From contig NZ_CP042453.1 of NCBI RefSeq assembly GCF_007993735.1, positions 2,046,001-2,110,000 on the forward strand: a stretch of DNA of 64,000 nt. Direction: 5' to 3'. Under the pieces are notes generated by a model. The model saw only the letters and a list, made by a program, of their open reading frames with translations. It ran no database searches and was not told the DNA's origin. The position numbers were made by a program, and so were the translations under genes. The DNA comes from Arenimonas daejeonensis. GTDB lineage: Bacteria > Pseudomonadota > Gammaproteobacteria > Xanthomonadales > Xanthomonadaceae. Of this stretch, positions 20,011 to 29,793 are shown piece by piece (position 1 is the first letter of the stretch; each line of letters opens with the position of its first letter).

Positions 20011-20039
20011 TTGACAATTCTCTGATTAGGACGATTATG
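20011..20039 (+). promoter_or_regulatory. Promoter element B, shared with 15503-15531
   Basis: TTGACA (20011-20016), then a 17-bp spacer beginning ATTCTCT, then ATTATG (20034-20039). The copy is near-identical to element A. The M19 dipeptidase ATG follows 26 bp later with AAGGAG at 20054-20059. Confidence 0.75.
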
Positions 20040-20064
20040 TCCGCTAAGGGATAAAGGAGTCGGA

Positions 20065-21219
20065 ATGGCGCCAGGCACACCAGATTCGAGTCGGCGGACC
20101 TTGCTGCAGGCCACGATGGCCGCCGCGGTCGCTGCCGCGCTGCCCTGGCCGCTGCGGGCGCTGGCCGCCAGCCAGGCGCCGGCGGACCGGGCGAAGTACT
20201 CGTCGCGCGCCGTTTCACTGGTCGAGCGCGCGCTGGTGATCGACATGCTGGCCCCGCTCAAGATCGACTTCTCGCCCGAGGCCTACGCCGACCGCCTGGG
20301 CCCGGAACAGCTGGCGATGTTCCGCGCCAGCGGCATCACCGGTTTCCACAGCGCCATGGGCATCGAAGGGCCTGAGGCGCATGCACAGGCGCTGGCCTAT
20401 CTGGCCGCCTGGCAGGGCTTCGTCGGCCGCCACTCGGAGGCCTTCTGCCTGGTGGGCACCGCGGCCGACCTCGACCGCGCCAAGGCACAGGGCAAGGCGG
20501 CGGTGATCATGGGCGTGCAGAACGCCGAACACTTCCGCACCGTCGACGACGTCAAGACCTTCCACCAGCTGGGCCAGCGCTGCGCGCAGCTGACCTACAA
20601 CCGCCAGACCCTGGTCGGCAGCGGCGCCACCGACCGCATCGACGGCGGCGTCAGCGACTACGGCGCACAGATCATCAAGGCGATGAACGCCGTCGGCATG
20701 CTGGTGGACGTCTCGCACTGCGGCGACCGCACGACGCTCGACGCGATCGAGATTTCGGCCGGGCCGATCGCCATCACCCATTCCAACTGCCGCGCGCTCA
20801 ACAACCACCCGCGCCTGAAGACCGACGAGGCCATCCGCAAGCTCGCCGCCAGGGGTGGGGTGATGGGCATCACCGGCGTGCGCAACTTCGTGCGCGACCG
20901 CGAGCCGACGAACGTGGACCACATGGTCGACCACATCGACCACGTGGCGAAGCTGGTGGGCATCGAACACGTCGGTATCGGCTCGGATGCCGACCTCAAC
21001 GGTTACGACGACATGCCGGCCGACCAGCTGAAGCTGCTGCGCGGCATGTACAAGTCCAGCTACGCCTTCCGCGACAAGCTCGACACCGACGGCTTCGACC
21101 ACCCGAAGAAGATCTACGACCTGACCGACGCGCTGATCCGCCGCGGCTATTCCGACAGCGACATCGAACTCGTGCTGGGCGGCAATTTCCGCAGGCTGCT
21201 CGGCGGCATCTGGACTTGA
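20065..21219 (+). CDS. Tat-exported M19 membrane dipeptidase
   Basis: This 384-residue zinc dipeptidase belongs to the renal dipeptidase family, which cleaves dipeptides and often tolerates a D-residue at the C-terminal position. The N-terminus SSRRTLLQATMAAAVAAALPWPLRALAA is a twin-arginine signal, so it acts outside the cytoplasm. Metal-binding segments include VIDMLAP (altered from the common HxD), QNAEHF, DVSHCGD and ITHSNCRAL, followed by GIGSDADLNG. The change of the canonical first HxD to DML is notable and could alter metal content. It has its own promoter and lies 45 bp ahead of the TonB receptor. Confidence 0.85.
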   Translation: MAPGTPDSSRRTLLQATMAAAVAAALPWPLRALAASQAPADRAKYSSRAVSLVERALVIDMLAPLKIDFSPEAYADRLGPEQLAMFRASGITGFHSAMGIEGPEAHAQALAYLAAWQGFVGRHSEAFCLVGTAADLDRAKAQGKAAVIMGVQNAEHFRTVDDVKTFHQLGQRCAQLTYNRQTLVGSGATDRIDGGVSDYGAQIIKAMNAVGMLVDVSHCGDRTTLDAIEISAGPIAITHSNCRALNNHPRLKTDEAIRKLAARGGVMGITGVRNFVRDREPTNVDHMVDHIDHVAKLVGIEHVGIGSDADLNGYDDMPADQLKLLRGMYKSSYAFRDKLDTDGFDHPKKIYDLTDALIRRGYSDSDIELVLGGNFRRLLGGIWT

Positions 21220-21263
21220 AATCCGAAAACACGCACCGACCGAATCAAAAGGGGAGAGGGGTT

Positions 21264-23635
21264 ATGAACATGCATCGGAACAAGCAGCAGGCGACGGGTC
21301 GCCGCACCGTACCCGCCATGAAGCGCCACCCGCTTTCGGCGGTCATCATAGGCACGCTGGCCCTGTTCGCGGCCGGCACCGGCCTGGCCCAGGAAACGGA
21401 AACCGCGGCCCCGACGGCTGAACAGTCCGAAGCGGTCACGCTGGACGAGGTCATCGTCACCGCGAACAAGCGCTCCGAGAACATCCGCAAGGTCGCGTCG
21501 GCCATCACGGTCATCGGCGGCGACCAGCTGGAGAACACGCACGCGACCCAGCTTTCCGACTATGCCGACTACATCCCGGGTTTCCAGGTGACCAGCAACG
21601 GCTCGCCGGGCAAGACCCAGGTCTCGATGCGCGGCATCGCGCCGCTGTCCTCCGGTTCGACCGTGGGCACCTACATCGACGAAACCCCGGTCGGCTCCAG
21701 CGGCATCTACCAGGCCGCGACCATCCTGGCGCTTGACCTGCTGCCCTATGACATCGATCGCGTCGAAGTGCTGCGTGGCCCCCAGGGCACGCTCTACGGC
21801 GCCGGCTCGATGGGCGGCCTGCTGAAGTACGTGACGCGCGAACCGGACCTGCAGGAGACCGAGTTCCGGGTCGGTGGCGGCATTTCCAATGTCGAAGGCG
21901 GTGACGGCATCGGCCACAACGTGCGCTTCGGCGCCAACCTGCCGATGATCGAGAACCGCCTGGGCATGCGCCTGAGCTACGCCCGCAACGACCTGCCGGG
22001 TTACATCGACAACTCGGTGGACGGCCGCGAAGACATCAACAATGCCACCCAGACCAGCGCCCGCGCCGCGGTGCTGTGGCGCGGCGACAGCATGGACGCG
22101 CAGTTCACCGTGCTGCGCCAGACCATCGAAAGCGACAACAACGCCACGATGGCGCTCGATCCCGTCACCGGCGAGCCCCTGACCGGCGACCTGGAGAACC
22201 AGGTCTTCGTCGATTCTCCCTTCACCAAGCAGATCAACTACTACGCGGCCACTTTCGACTGGGACCTGGGCTGGGCCGATTTCACCTCGGCGACCGGCTA
22301 CTCGGATACCACTACCGCCAACTCCACCGATTCCACCATCGCCTACGGCGAAGTGGCCAACCTGCTGCTGGGCCTGCCGGAACCGGGCAGCTCCTACTTC
22401 CTCAACGAGCTGGCGCTGACCAAGTTCACCTGGGAGTTCCGCCTGACTTCCAAGGCCGGCGGCACCTTCGAGTGGATGCTGGGCGGTTTCTATTCCAACG
22501 AAGACGGTGACAACAGCCAGCTGGTGACCCTCAACCAGCTCGACGGCAGCCCGCTGCCGCCGCCCTACGACAGCATCGCCGGCACCCTGGCCTACCTGGA
22601 ACTGCCGACTTCGTTCGAAGAGATCGCGGTCTTCGCCAACGGCACCTGGGCCTTCACCGACCGCTTCAAGATCGGCGCCGGCGTGCGTTATTCCGAGAAC
22701 CGCCAGGACTTCAGCCAGAACGTCACCGAAGGCATCCTGCTGCCGATCCAGAACTCGCCCAACAGCTCCAAGGAAGACGTGTTCACCTGGAGCCTGACGC
22801 CGCAGTTCCAGTTCAACGACGACATGCTTCTGTACGGCAAGGTCGCCACCGGCTACCAGCCCGGCGGCCCGAACGTGCTGCTGCCCGGCATCCCGCCGCA
22901 GGTGGATTCGTCCATGCTGACCAGCTACGAGATCGGCCTGAAGTCGCAGTTCGCCGATGGCCGTCTGATCCTCGACCTGGCCGCCTTCCGCATCGACTGG
23001 GAAGACATCCAGGTCATCACCTCCTTCGCCGGCAACAACGGCCTGGTCAACGGCGGCGAAGCCACCAGCCAGGGCCTGGAGCTGGCCACCCAGTTCCGCG
23101 CCACCGAGAACCTGACCCTGGGCTTCAACGGCGCCTACACCGATGCCGACGTCGCCGAGGATTTCCCGACCGTCTACATCCCGTCCGGCCCCTACATCGT
23201 CGAGCTCAACACCGGCCTTGGCGGCGACAAGCTGCCCTACGTGCCGGAGCTGCAGTGGTCGGCCACCTGGACTACGCCTTCATGGTCGGCAACTGGGAAG
23301 GCCACGTCGGTGGCGGTTTCCGATGGGTGGACGACCGCGTGGCGGGCACGACCGAGCGCCAGGTGGTGACCGACCCGTCGACCGCGCCGCCTACGGTGCT
23401 GGTGGAAGCGGTGACGCCGCCTCTGGCGCTGGACAGCTATCACTCGCTGGACCTGTACGCGAGCCTGGCCAACGCCAACTGGACCTTCCGCGCCTACATG
23501 AAGAACGCGACCGACGAACGCGCGTATTCCTTCATCGGCTCCAACAGCAGTGCGCTGACCGGCGCCACGGTCAGCCTGGGTGCGTCGCCGATCCTGCCGC
23601 GCACCATGGGCTTCGAGGTCGACTACCGCTTCTGA
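21264..23635 (+). CDS. TonB-dependent outer-membrane receptor, one frameshift
   Basis: This is a ligand-gated outer-membrane channel of about 790 residues. It has a long signal region (cleavage after about residue 43, GTGLAQ), a TonB-box-like TLDEVIVTANKR, a plug domain (DQLENTHATQLSDYADYIPGFQV to VEVLRGPQGTLYGAGSMGGLLKYVTR) and a 22-strand barrel ending in Phe (FEVDYRF). The frame breaks at 23270; one missing G restores SATWDYAFMVGNWEG. ATG 21264 has GGGGAGAGGGG upstream. Its place after the dipeptidase suggests a peptide or amino-acid-derived ligand rather than iron (inference). Confidence 0.88.
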
Positions 23636-23723
23636 TCGCGCCGTCGCCGCATCGGGCCGCGTGGAGGACGAATGTCCTCCGCGCGGGCTCCCGGTGCCCG
23701 TGCTCCCCCAACCGGCCAACACC

Positions 23724-24767
23724 ATGCCCAAGCCACACCTGATTTCCCGGGAAGGGGTCGAACCCCTGCCGCAGCCCTACCTGCTGTTCCTGGGTGACAC
23801 CACCGAACGTGGTTACGCAAAAACCGCCTTCGGCCTGCGCGACTGGGCGCGTGAGCGCTGCGTCGCGGAATATTTCATCGAAGGCGCCACGGTCAGCACC
23901 GGCCTGCCTTTCCTCACGCCGCGCTCGGCCTACGAAAGCGGCGCACGCGCCATGGTGATCGGCGTCGCCAACTCGGGCGGCGTGATTTCCGACAGTTGGG
24001 TCCCGGCCCTGGTCGAAGCGCTTGAAGCCGGCTTGGACATCATCAGCGGCATGCACGCGCGACTGGAGGACATCCCGGTGCTCAACGCCGCCGCCCGCCG
24101 GCTGGGCCGGCGACTGATCGACGTGCGGCGTCCGCCCGCCGGCATCCCGGTCGGCAGCGGCCGCAAGCGCAGCGGCCGGCGCCTGCTTACCGTGGGTACC
24201 GATTGCGCGCTCGGCAAGAAGTACACGGCGCTGGCGCTGGCGAATGCTTTCACCGCGCACGGGCTGGCGGCCGATTTCCGCGCCACCGGTCAGACCGGCA
24301 TCCTGATCGCCGGCAGCGGCATCCCGATGGATGCGGTGGTTTCGGACTTCGCCGCCGGCGCCGCCGAGATCCTGTCGCCCGACGCCGCGCCGGACCACTG
24401 GGACGTGATCGAAGGGCAGGGCTCGCTGTTCCATCCGGCGTATGCGGGCGTGTCACTGGCGCTGCTGCACGGCAGCCAGCCGGACGTGGTGGTGGTCTGC
24501 CACGAGCCGGGGCGCGAGCGGGTGCTCGGGCATCCCGGGTATCTGCTGCCCAGCATCGAGGACACCATCGCGCTGACCCTGCAGTTGGGCCGGCGCACCA
24601 ATCCGGCGATGCGCTGCGGTGGCGTCAGCCTGAATACCTCGCGGCTGGATGAAGACAGCGCGCTTCGGTTGTTGGCTTCGGAAAGCCAGCGCCTGGGGCT
24701 GGCCGTGGCCGATCCAATCCGCGGCGGCGCCGCCTTCGAGCGGCTGGTGGCAGACTGCCTGGCATGA
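23724..24767 (+). CDS. DUF1611 / DgcN-like N-acetyltransferase
   Basis: This 347-residue protein has the DUF1611 layout: an N-terminal domain ending MVIGVANSGGVISDSWVP and GLDIISGMHARL, and a C-terminal P-loop-like domain with VGTDCALGKKYTALALANA, FRATGQTGILIAGSGIPMDAVVSDF and DVIEGQGSLFHPAYAGVSL. Members include DgcN, reported as a D-glutamate N-acetyltransferase that works with an enolase-superfamily racemase DgcA. An enolase-type epimerase lies 5 kb upstream here. It overlaps the next gene by ATGA. The assignment to the family is firm; the substrate is inferred. Confidence 0.85.
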   Translation: MPKPHLISREGVEPLPQPYLLFLGDTTERGYAKTAFGLRDWARERCVAEYFIEGATVSTGLPFLTPRSAYESGARAMVIGVANSGGVISDSWVPALVEALEAGLDIISGMHARLEDIPVLNAAARRLGRRLIDVRRPPAGIPVGSGRKRSGRRLLTVGTDCALGKKYTALALANAFTAHGLAADFRATGQTGILIAGSGIPMDAVVSDFAAGAAEILSPDAAPDHWDVIEGQGSLFHPAYAGVSLALLHGSQPDVVVVCHEPGRERVLGHPGYLLPSIEDTIALTLQLGRRTNPAMRCGGVSLNTSRLDEDSALRLLASESQRLGLAVADPIRGGAAFERLVADCLA

Positions 24768-25882
24768 GCGCGACGCCGACCCGGTTCCAGCGGTTCCTGT
24801 TGCCGGGTCTGGCGTTCAAGGCGGTGGTGATCGGTGGCGGGTATGCCACCGGCCGCGAGCTGGCGGAATTCTTCCTGCCCAGCGGGCCACAGGGCGGGGT
24901 GATGGCCATCGCGCTGGCGACGCTGATCTGGAGCCTGGTCTGCGCCGTGACCTTCTTGTTCGCGCACGCCACGCGGGCCTATGACTACCGCAGCTTCTTC
25001 CACCACTTGCTGGGGCCGTTCTGGGGCGTGTTCGAGTTGTCCTATGTGCTGTTCATGGTGCTGATCCTTGCCGTGTTCGGCGCCGCGGCCGGTTCGATCG
25101 TGGCCGCGGCGACGGGATGGCCTGAACTGGTCGGAACCCTGCTGCTGATGGTGTGCATCGGCGCATTCACGGCGTTCGGGAACCAGTCGGTCGAGCGCCT
25201 TTTCAAGTGGGCGTCCTTCCTGCTCTATGGCGTCTACGTCGTGTTCTTCGTGCTGGTGATGACCTCGTTCGGCCGCGAGATCGCCGCCGGATTCTCGCAG
25301 GCGGTGCCGACCGACGGCTGGGCGCTGGGTGGCCTGACCTACGCGGGCTACAACATCGTCGGTGCGGTGGTGATCCTGCCGGTGGCGCGGCACTTCCTCG
25401 GGCGGCGCGACGCCGTGGTGGCGGGCGTGATCGCCGGGCCGCTGACCATGCTGCCGGCGCTGCTGTTCTTCGTGTGCATGGTCGCCTGGTATCCGCAGAT
25501 AGCCGCCGAGACCCTGCCTTCGGATTTCATCCTGAAGCAGTTGAACCTGCCGCTGTTCCACCTGCTGTTCCAGCTGATGATCTTCTCGGCGCTGCTTGAG
25601 AGCGGCGTTGGTGCCGTGCACGCCATCAACGAACGATTTTCAGTGGTCTGGCAGGCGCGTCGCGGCCAGGGTTTTCCCGTGTCCATGCGCTTGGTGGTAG
25701 CCGCCGTGTTGCTGGTGGGTTCGATCTTCATTGCCGAACGTTTTGGTCTGGTGGCCCTGATCGCCCACGGTTACCGCGGCCTGGCCTGGCTGTTCCTCAT
25801 CGTCTACGTGCTGCCGCTGCTGACCTACGGCGCCTGGCGCCTGTGGCGCAAACCCTTTCCCGTCGCGGCCGAAAGCCGCTGA
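24764..25882 (+). CDS. YkvI-like integral membrane transporter
   Basis: This 372-residue protein has about ten hydrophobic helices. The N-terminal GLAFKAVVIGGGYATGRELAEFFLPSGP is a glycine-rich unwound helix typical of APC-type secondary carriers and of the YkvI/YkvI-like membrane protein family. Translational overlap with the DUF1611 gene argues for a shared substrate, perhaps an amino acid or its acetyl derivative (inference). No substrate has been shown for this branch as far as I know. Confidence 0.7.
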   Translation: MSATPTRFQRFLLPGLAFKAVVIGGGYATGRELAEFFLPSGPQGGVMAIALATLIWSLVCAVTFLFAHATRAYDYRSFFHHLLGPFWGVFELSYVLFMVLILAVFGAAAGSIVAAATGWPELVGTLLLMVCIGAFTAFGNQSVERLFKWASFLLYGVYVVFFVLVMTSFGREIAAGFSQAVPTDGWALGGLTYAGYNIVGAVVILPVARHFLGRRDAVVAGVIAGPLTMLPALLFFVCMVAWYPQIAAETLPSDFILKQLNLPLFHLLFQLMIFSALLESGVGAVHAINERFSVVWQARRGQGFPVSMRLVVAAVLLVGSIFIAERFGLVALIAHGYRGLAWLFLIVYVLPLLTYGAWRLWRKPFPVAAESR

Positions 25883-25903
25883 CACCCTGACCTGGAGATG
25901 ATC

Positions 25904-27504
25904 ATGTCCCGATCCCATGGAGCCCTGCGTCTGGGCACCCTCGCGTTGGCCCTGTCGTTCGCTGGCCTGGTTTTCGCCGCGCCACCGGCCGACCTCGATG
26001 CCCGCGTCAATGAATTGATCGCGAAATACGGCGTGCCCGGCATGGCCGTGGCCATCGTTGAAGACGGCAAGACCGTGCACGCCAAGGGTTACGGCGTGCG
26101 CCGCCTGGGTTCGAACGACACGGTGGACGCCGACACCATCTTCCCGACCGGCTCCACCGGCAAGGCCATCACCGCCGCCGCGTTGGCCGTGCTGGTGGAC
26201 GAGGGCAAGATCGGCTGGGACGACCCGGTGATCGACCACATGCCGGACTTCCGCATGTACGACGCCTGGGTGACGCGCGAGATCACCATCCGCGACCTGC
26301 TGGTGCACCGCAGCGGTCTGGGTCTGGGTGCGGGCGACCTGCTGTTCATTCCGCGCACGTCGCGCACCCGCGCCGAGGTCGTGCACGCGCTGCGCCAGAT
26401 CAAGCCGGCGACCAGCTTCCGCAATGGTTATGCCTACGACAACATCCTGTACGTCGTCGCCGGGCAATTGATCGAGGAAGTGAGCGGGCAGAGTTGGGAA
26501 GTGTTCGTGCGCGATCGCGTGCTCAAGCCCGCGGGCATGCTGAACAGCACGACTGAAGAATCCGCGCGTTTCAGCACCACCAACCGCGTGCAGCCGCATG
26601 CGCGCCTGGACGGCCCCTTCCGCGGCGTCGGCAACCAGTCCGTGCTGAACGAGCGCGAAGGCCTCGGCAGCACGGCCGCGCCTGCTGGCGGCGTGTCCTC
26701 CAGCGCCAACGACATGGCGCGCTGGCTCAGCATTCAACTCGAGCGTGGGCTGCTGCCGGGCGAACCCGAGGACGGCAAGCGCCTGTTCAGCGCCGAGGCC
26801 TCGCGCCAGATGTGGCTGCCGCAGGTGAACCTGCCGATCTCGCCGGCTCCGGGTGCGCTGGCGCCGACCACGCCGAACTTCTCCAGCTACGCGCTGGGCT
26901 GGAACGTGCGCGATTACCGCGGGGCCAAGCTGCTTGAACACGGCGGTGCGGTATTCGGCGTACAGGCCCTGGTCGTGATGATCCCGGAGAAGAACATCGG
27001 CATCTCGCTGCACATCAATTCCGAGGACGGCGAGGTCCTGCGCGGCCTGCAGTTCGAGCTGCTGGACCATTACCTCGGCGGCGGGAAGCGCGACTGGGCG
27101 GCGGACTATTCGGCCTTCAAGAAGAAGCGCGCCGAGGGCGCGATCGCGCTGCTGGCCGGCGACCAGGCCCGCACGAAGGGCACGAAACCGTCGCTGGCGC
27201 CGGCCGGTTACGCCGGTGCCTATGCCGATTCGTGGTACGGCCCGATCGCCATCACCGCCGACAAGGGCGTCCTGCGCATCGACTTCCAGCAGACCCCGAA
27301 CATGGCCGGCACGCTGGAACACTGGCACTACGACACCTTCATCACCCGCTGGGACGACAAGACCTGGAACCGGCGCTGGTCACGTTCGCGCTGGATGCGG
27401 ATGGCAAGGTCGAACGCATCACGGCAAAGGCCGCTTCGCCGCTGGCGGATTTCAGCTACGACTACCACGACCTGCTGTTCACGCCGGTTCCGGCGAAGAA
27501 GTAG
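25904..27504 (+). CDS. Second S12-family serine hydrolase, one frameshift
   Basis: This is an exported beta-lactamase-fold hydrolase of about 533 residues with a signal peptide (1-22), nucleophile motif GSTGKAI (SxxK), YDN as the second motif and EHGGAV as the third, and a C-terminal lipocalin-like DUF3471-type beta domain. Such proteins are often D-aminopeptidases or esterases. The start at 25904 is favoured by GGAG 6 bp upstream; ATG 25898 is two codons earlier. A C missing near 27363 breaks WDDKT from LEPALVTFALDADG. It closes the island, and a strong terminator follows. Confidence 0.8.
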
Positions 27505-27529
27505 GCGCCACAAACAACAAAGCGCCACA

Positions 27530-27563
27530 AACAACAACGCCACCCGAAGGTGGCGTTGTTGTT
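27530..27563 (-). terminator. Terminator of tmRNA, also usable from the left
   Basis: A 15-bp perfect stem (27530-27544 with 27549-27563) encloses a four-base loop that reads TTCG on the minus strand. A T-rich tail follows on the minus strand, placing it just downstream of the tmRNA 3' end. It also ends transcripts from the hydrolase gene. Confidence 0.85.
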
Positions 27564-27566
27564 GTT

Positions 27567-27916
27567 TGGTGGAGGTGGGGGAGTTGAACCCCGTCCGAGA
27601 GCACTCCATCTCCGGCACTACATGCTTAGCTCGTTGTTGATTCTCGTACGACGGCAACACAACGTGCGAGGCACACCGTCGTCCACACCCGCTAAGTTCA
27701 CTTCCGGTTGGCGGGTCGCCGCCGGAAGCTGTTCCGTGATAATGACCCTACATCCACGAGCACGGGCACAAGTGGGTTCGGGGCTTACGCCTTAAGCGGC
27801 GAGAGCGTAGTTGTCGTCGTTGGCAACTAAAGTTTGCGGCTGGATTAACGAGGAAAGCTGCCCCCTCGGCATGCACCAGTCGACTTCGCAACCCCCGTCG
27901 AAGCCAGGACACCCCC
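27567..27916 (-). ncRNA. ssrA: tmRNA (10Sa RNA)
   Basis: This RNA rescues stalled ribosomes. The 5' end GGGGGTG (27916-27910) pairs with CACCTCC next to the encoded CCA at 27567, including the G3-U pair needed for alanyl charging. A T-arm GGGGTTCAACTCCCC sits near the 3' end. The tag reading frame at 27824-27792 encodes ANDDNYALAA then TAA. Length is 350 nt, normal for gammaproteobacteria. It lies next to smpB, its protein partner. Confidence 0.97.
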
Positions 27917-28027
27917 GGAAACGCGGAAATCGTTGGATCAACCGACGGGGGAAGTATGGGGTGGAGGGCGGCGGTCACAAGCGCGGCGGTGAAAGGTGTT
28001 CAGGCGAGAGTGGTGCCCCCACCCCGG

Positions 28028-28050
28028 CCCTCCCCGCAAGCGGGGGAGGG
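28028..28050. repeat. REP-like C/G-rich hairpin between ssrA and smpB
   Basis: CCCTCCCCGC pairs with GCGGGGGAGGG around AA, with one bulged G. The core is the same as at 554-577, marking a dispersed palindrome family in this genome. Confidence 0.6.
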
Positions 28051-28062
28051 AGAAGTGGGGTA

Positions 28063-28575
28063 TCAGGCGTTTTTGTTGTGGCGGCGCATGGTGCGCTCTT
28101 TCTCGCGCGCCCAGTCGCGGTCCTTGCTGGCCTGGCGTTTGTCGTGGCTCTGCTTGCCCTTGGCCAGGGCGATCTCGAGCTTGACCTTGTTGCCCTTCCA
28201 GTACACGGCGGTGGGGATCAGGGTGTAGCCGTCGCGTTCGACCTTGCCGACCAGCTTGTCGATCTCGTGCCGGTGCATCAGCAGCTTGCGCGTGCGGCGG
28301 TCGTCGGCCACCACGTGGGTGGAGGCCTGGCTGAGCGGGGTGATCTGGGCGCCGAACAGGAAGATCTCGCCGGATTTCACCAGCGCGTAGGCGTCGCCCA
28401 TGTTCATGCGGCCGGCGCGGATGGACTTGAGCTCCCAGCCCTGCAGGGCGATGCCCGCTTCGTAGCGGGTCTCGAGGCTGTAGTCGTGGCGCGCGCTGCG
28501 GTTCAGGGCGATGGTCTTGTTGGCCGCCTTGTCCTTGCCGCTTCCGGTATTCTTGGCGTCGTTCTTCTTGGACAT
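28063..28575 (-). CDS. smpB: SsrA-binding protein
   Basis: SmpB binds tmRNA and mimics the missing codon-anticodon stem in trans-translation. The 170-residue protein has the OB-fold core ([32 protein letters not shown]) and the basic C-terminal tail ([27 protein letters not shown]) that enters the decoding centre. ATG 28575 fits the family start, although the N-terminal Lys-rich extension is slightly longer than in E. coli. tmRNA lies immediately downstream. Confidence 0.96.
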   Translation of the reverse strand: MSKKNDAKNTGSGKDKAANKTIALNRSARHDYSLETRYEAGIALQGWELKSIRAGRMNMGDAYALVKSGEIFLFGAQITPLSQASTHVVADDRRTRKLLMHRHEIDKLVGKVERDGYTLIPTAVYWKGNKVKLEIALAKGKQSHDKRQASKDRDWAREKERTMRRHNKNA

Positions 28576-28644
28576 GTTCCTTCCTTGGCGGGCATTGTCG
28601 CCCATCGCGGGCCGGCTGGGGGAGGGCAGGCAGACAGGGGCCCG

Positions 28645-29070
28645 ATGACGAGCATCCACCGACACGCGCTGGTCCGGCATTCGGCCCTGCGCATGTACAG
28701 CCTGGTCAACGACGTCGCCGGTTATCCGGCGCGTTTTTCCTGGTGCGAGGACTCCGCCGTGATCGAGCAGTCCGACACCCACATGCTGGCCCGGCTGGAC
28801 CTCACCTTCGCCGGCCTGCGCACCAGCTTCACCACCCGCAACACGCTGACGGCCCCGACCCGGATCCAGCTGGAACTGGTGGAAGGGCCGTTCCGCAAAC
28901 TCACCGGCCTGTGGACCTTCCACAGCCTGGCCGAAGACGCCTGCAAGGTCGGGCTGACGATGGATTTCGACGTGGCCGGCAAGCTGCTGGGCTCGGCCCT
29001 GGCGATCGGTTTCCAGGGCCTGGCCGACCGCATGGTGGACGACTTCTGCCGCGAGGCGGACCGGGCCTGA
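28645..29070 (+). CDS. ratA: RatA/Coq10-like START-domain protein
   Basis: This 141-residue START/polyketide-cyclase-fold protein carries the conserved segments [42 protein letters not shown] and [16 protein letters not shown]. Members include Coq10-like lipid binders, and E. coli RatA was described as a 70S-association inhibitor. It is divergent from smpB and is followed 2 bp later by the RnfH-family gene, the standard Xanthomonadales order. A ubiquinone-related role is as likely as a toxin role. Confidence 0.9.
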   Translation: MTSIHRHALVRHSALRMYSLVNDVAGYPARFSWCEDSAVIEQSDTHMLARLDLTFAGLRTSFTTRNTLTAPTRIQLELVEGPFRKLTGLWTFHSLAEDACKVGLTMDFDVAGKLLGSALAIGFQGLADRMVDDFCREADRA

Positions 29071-29072
29071 GC

Positions 29073-29372
29073 ATGGCCACGATGCTGCGCATCGAAGTGG
29101 TCTATGCGCTGCCCGCGCGCTGCTGGAGCGTGCGGGTGGAACTGCCGGAAGGAGCGACGGTGGCCGGGGCGCTGGCCGCGGCGGCGATGGAAAGCCGCGT
29201 GCCGGGACTGCAGGTGGACGTGGCGCGGCTGGCCGTCTTCGGCCGCAGCGTCACGCCGGACAGTGGACTGCACGATGGCGACCGCATCGAGATCCTGCGG
29301 CCGCTGCTGGCGGATCCGAAACAGGCGCGCCGGAAGCGCGCCGAGGACGCGGCGAAACTCAGCCGTCGCTGA
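29073..29372 (+). CDS. ratB: RnfH-family ubiquitin-like protein
   Basis: This 99-residue protein of the RnfH/UPF0125 family has the beta-grasp pattern [28 protein letters not shown] and ends [23 protein letters not shown]. Its function is not settled. It is co-transcribed with ratA and overlaps the convergent bamE 3' end by 14 bp. Confidence 0.9.
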   Translation: MATMLRIEVVYALPARCWSVRVELPEGATVAGALAAAAMESRVPGLQVDVARLAVFGRSVTPDSGLHDGDRIEILRPLLADPKQARRKRAEDAAKLSRR

Positions 29373-29762
29373 CGGGACGCTGGCGCGGCGGCTTGTCCTT
29401 GTCGCGGGCCAGGTTGCCGAAGCGGCGCATTTCCGCGGCCAGGGCCTTGTCGGCCTCGGGGAAATATTCACCTTCCCAACGCGTCAGGCTGTTGCCCTCG
29501 AACCACAGGGTCAGGTTCTTGACCTCGGTATCGCCGGTGCGGCGACGTTCGGTGGCCACGTAATCCCAGCGGTCCATGTGGAACGGATCGGCCAGCGGCG
29601 GCGAACCCAGCAGGCTGAACACCTGCTGGCGGGTCATGCCTGCCTGGAGCTGCTCGACGTTCTTGGTTTCCAGCAGGTTGCCTGGAACACGGGCTGGCGG
29701 TAGATGATGCCGCAGCCGGTCATCAGGAGGGCCAGCAGGAGGAGCGTGAAAGCCTTGCGCAT
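29359..29762 (-). CDS. bamE: Outer-membrane assembly lipoprotein BamE/OmlA, one frameshift
   Basis: BamE is a lipoprotein subunit of the BAM complex that inserts beta-barrels. ATG 29762 starts a lipoprotein signal MRKAFTLLLLALLMTGC with a proper lipobox. The mature part is GNLLETKNVEQLQAGMTRQQVFSLLGSP then DRWDYVATERR, the SmpA/OmlA fold. One base is missing near 29681 between QPVFQ and GNLLETK; an in-frame reading otherwise needs an implausible start. The repaired length is about 134 residues. It is divergent from fur, as in Xanthomonas omlA-fur. Confidence 0.9.
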
Positions 29763-29793
29763 TGCATGATGATCCGGATCGGCGACGGGCCGA

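Noticed and set aside
28028..28050. Terminator for smpB
   Set aside because: The stem is strong, but no T-run follows on the minus strand, and the same core recurs in other gaps, so a dispersed palindrome is the better reading.
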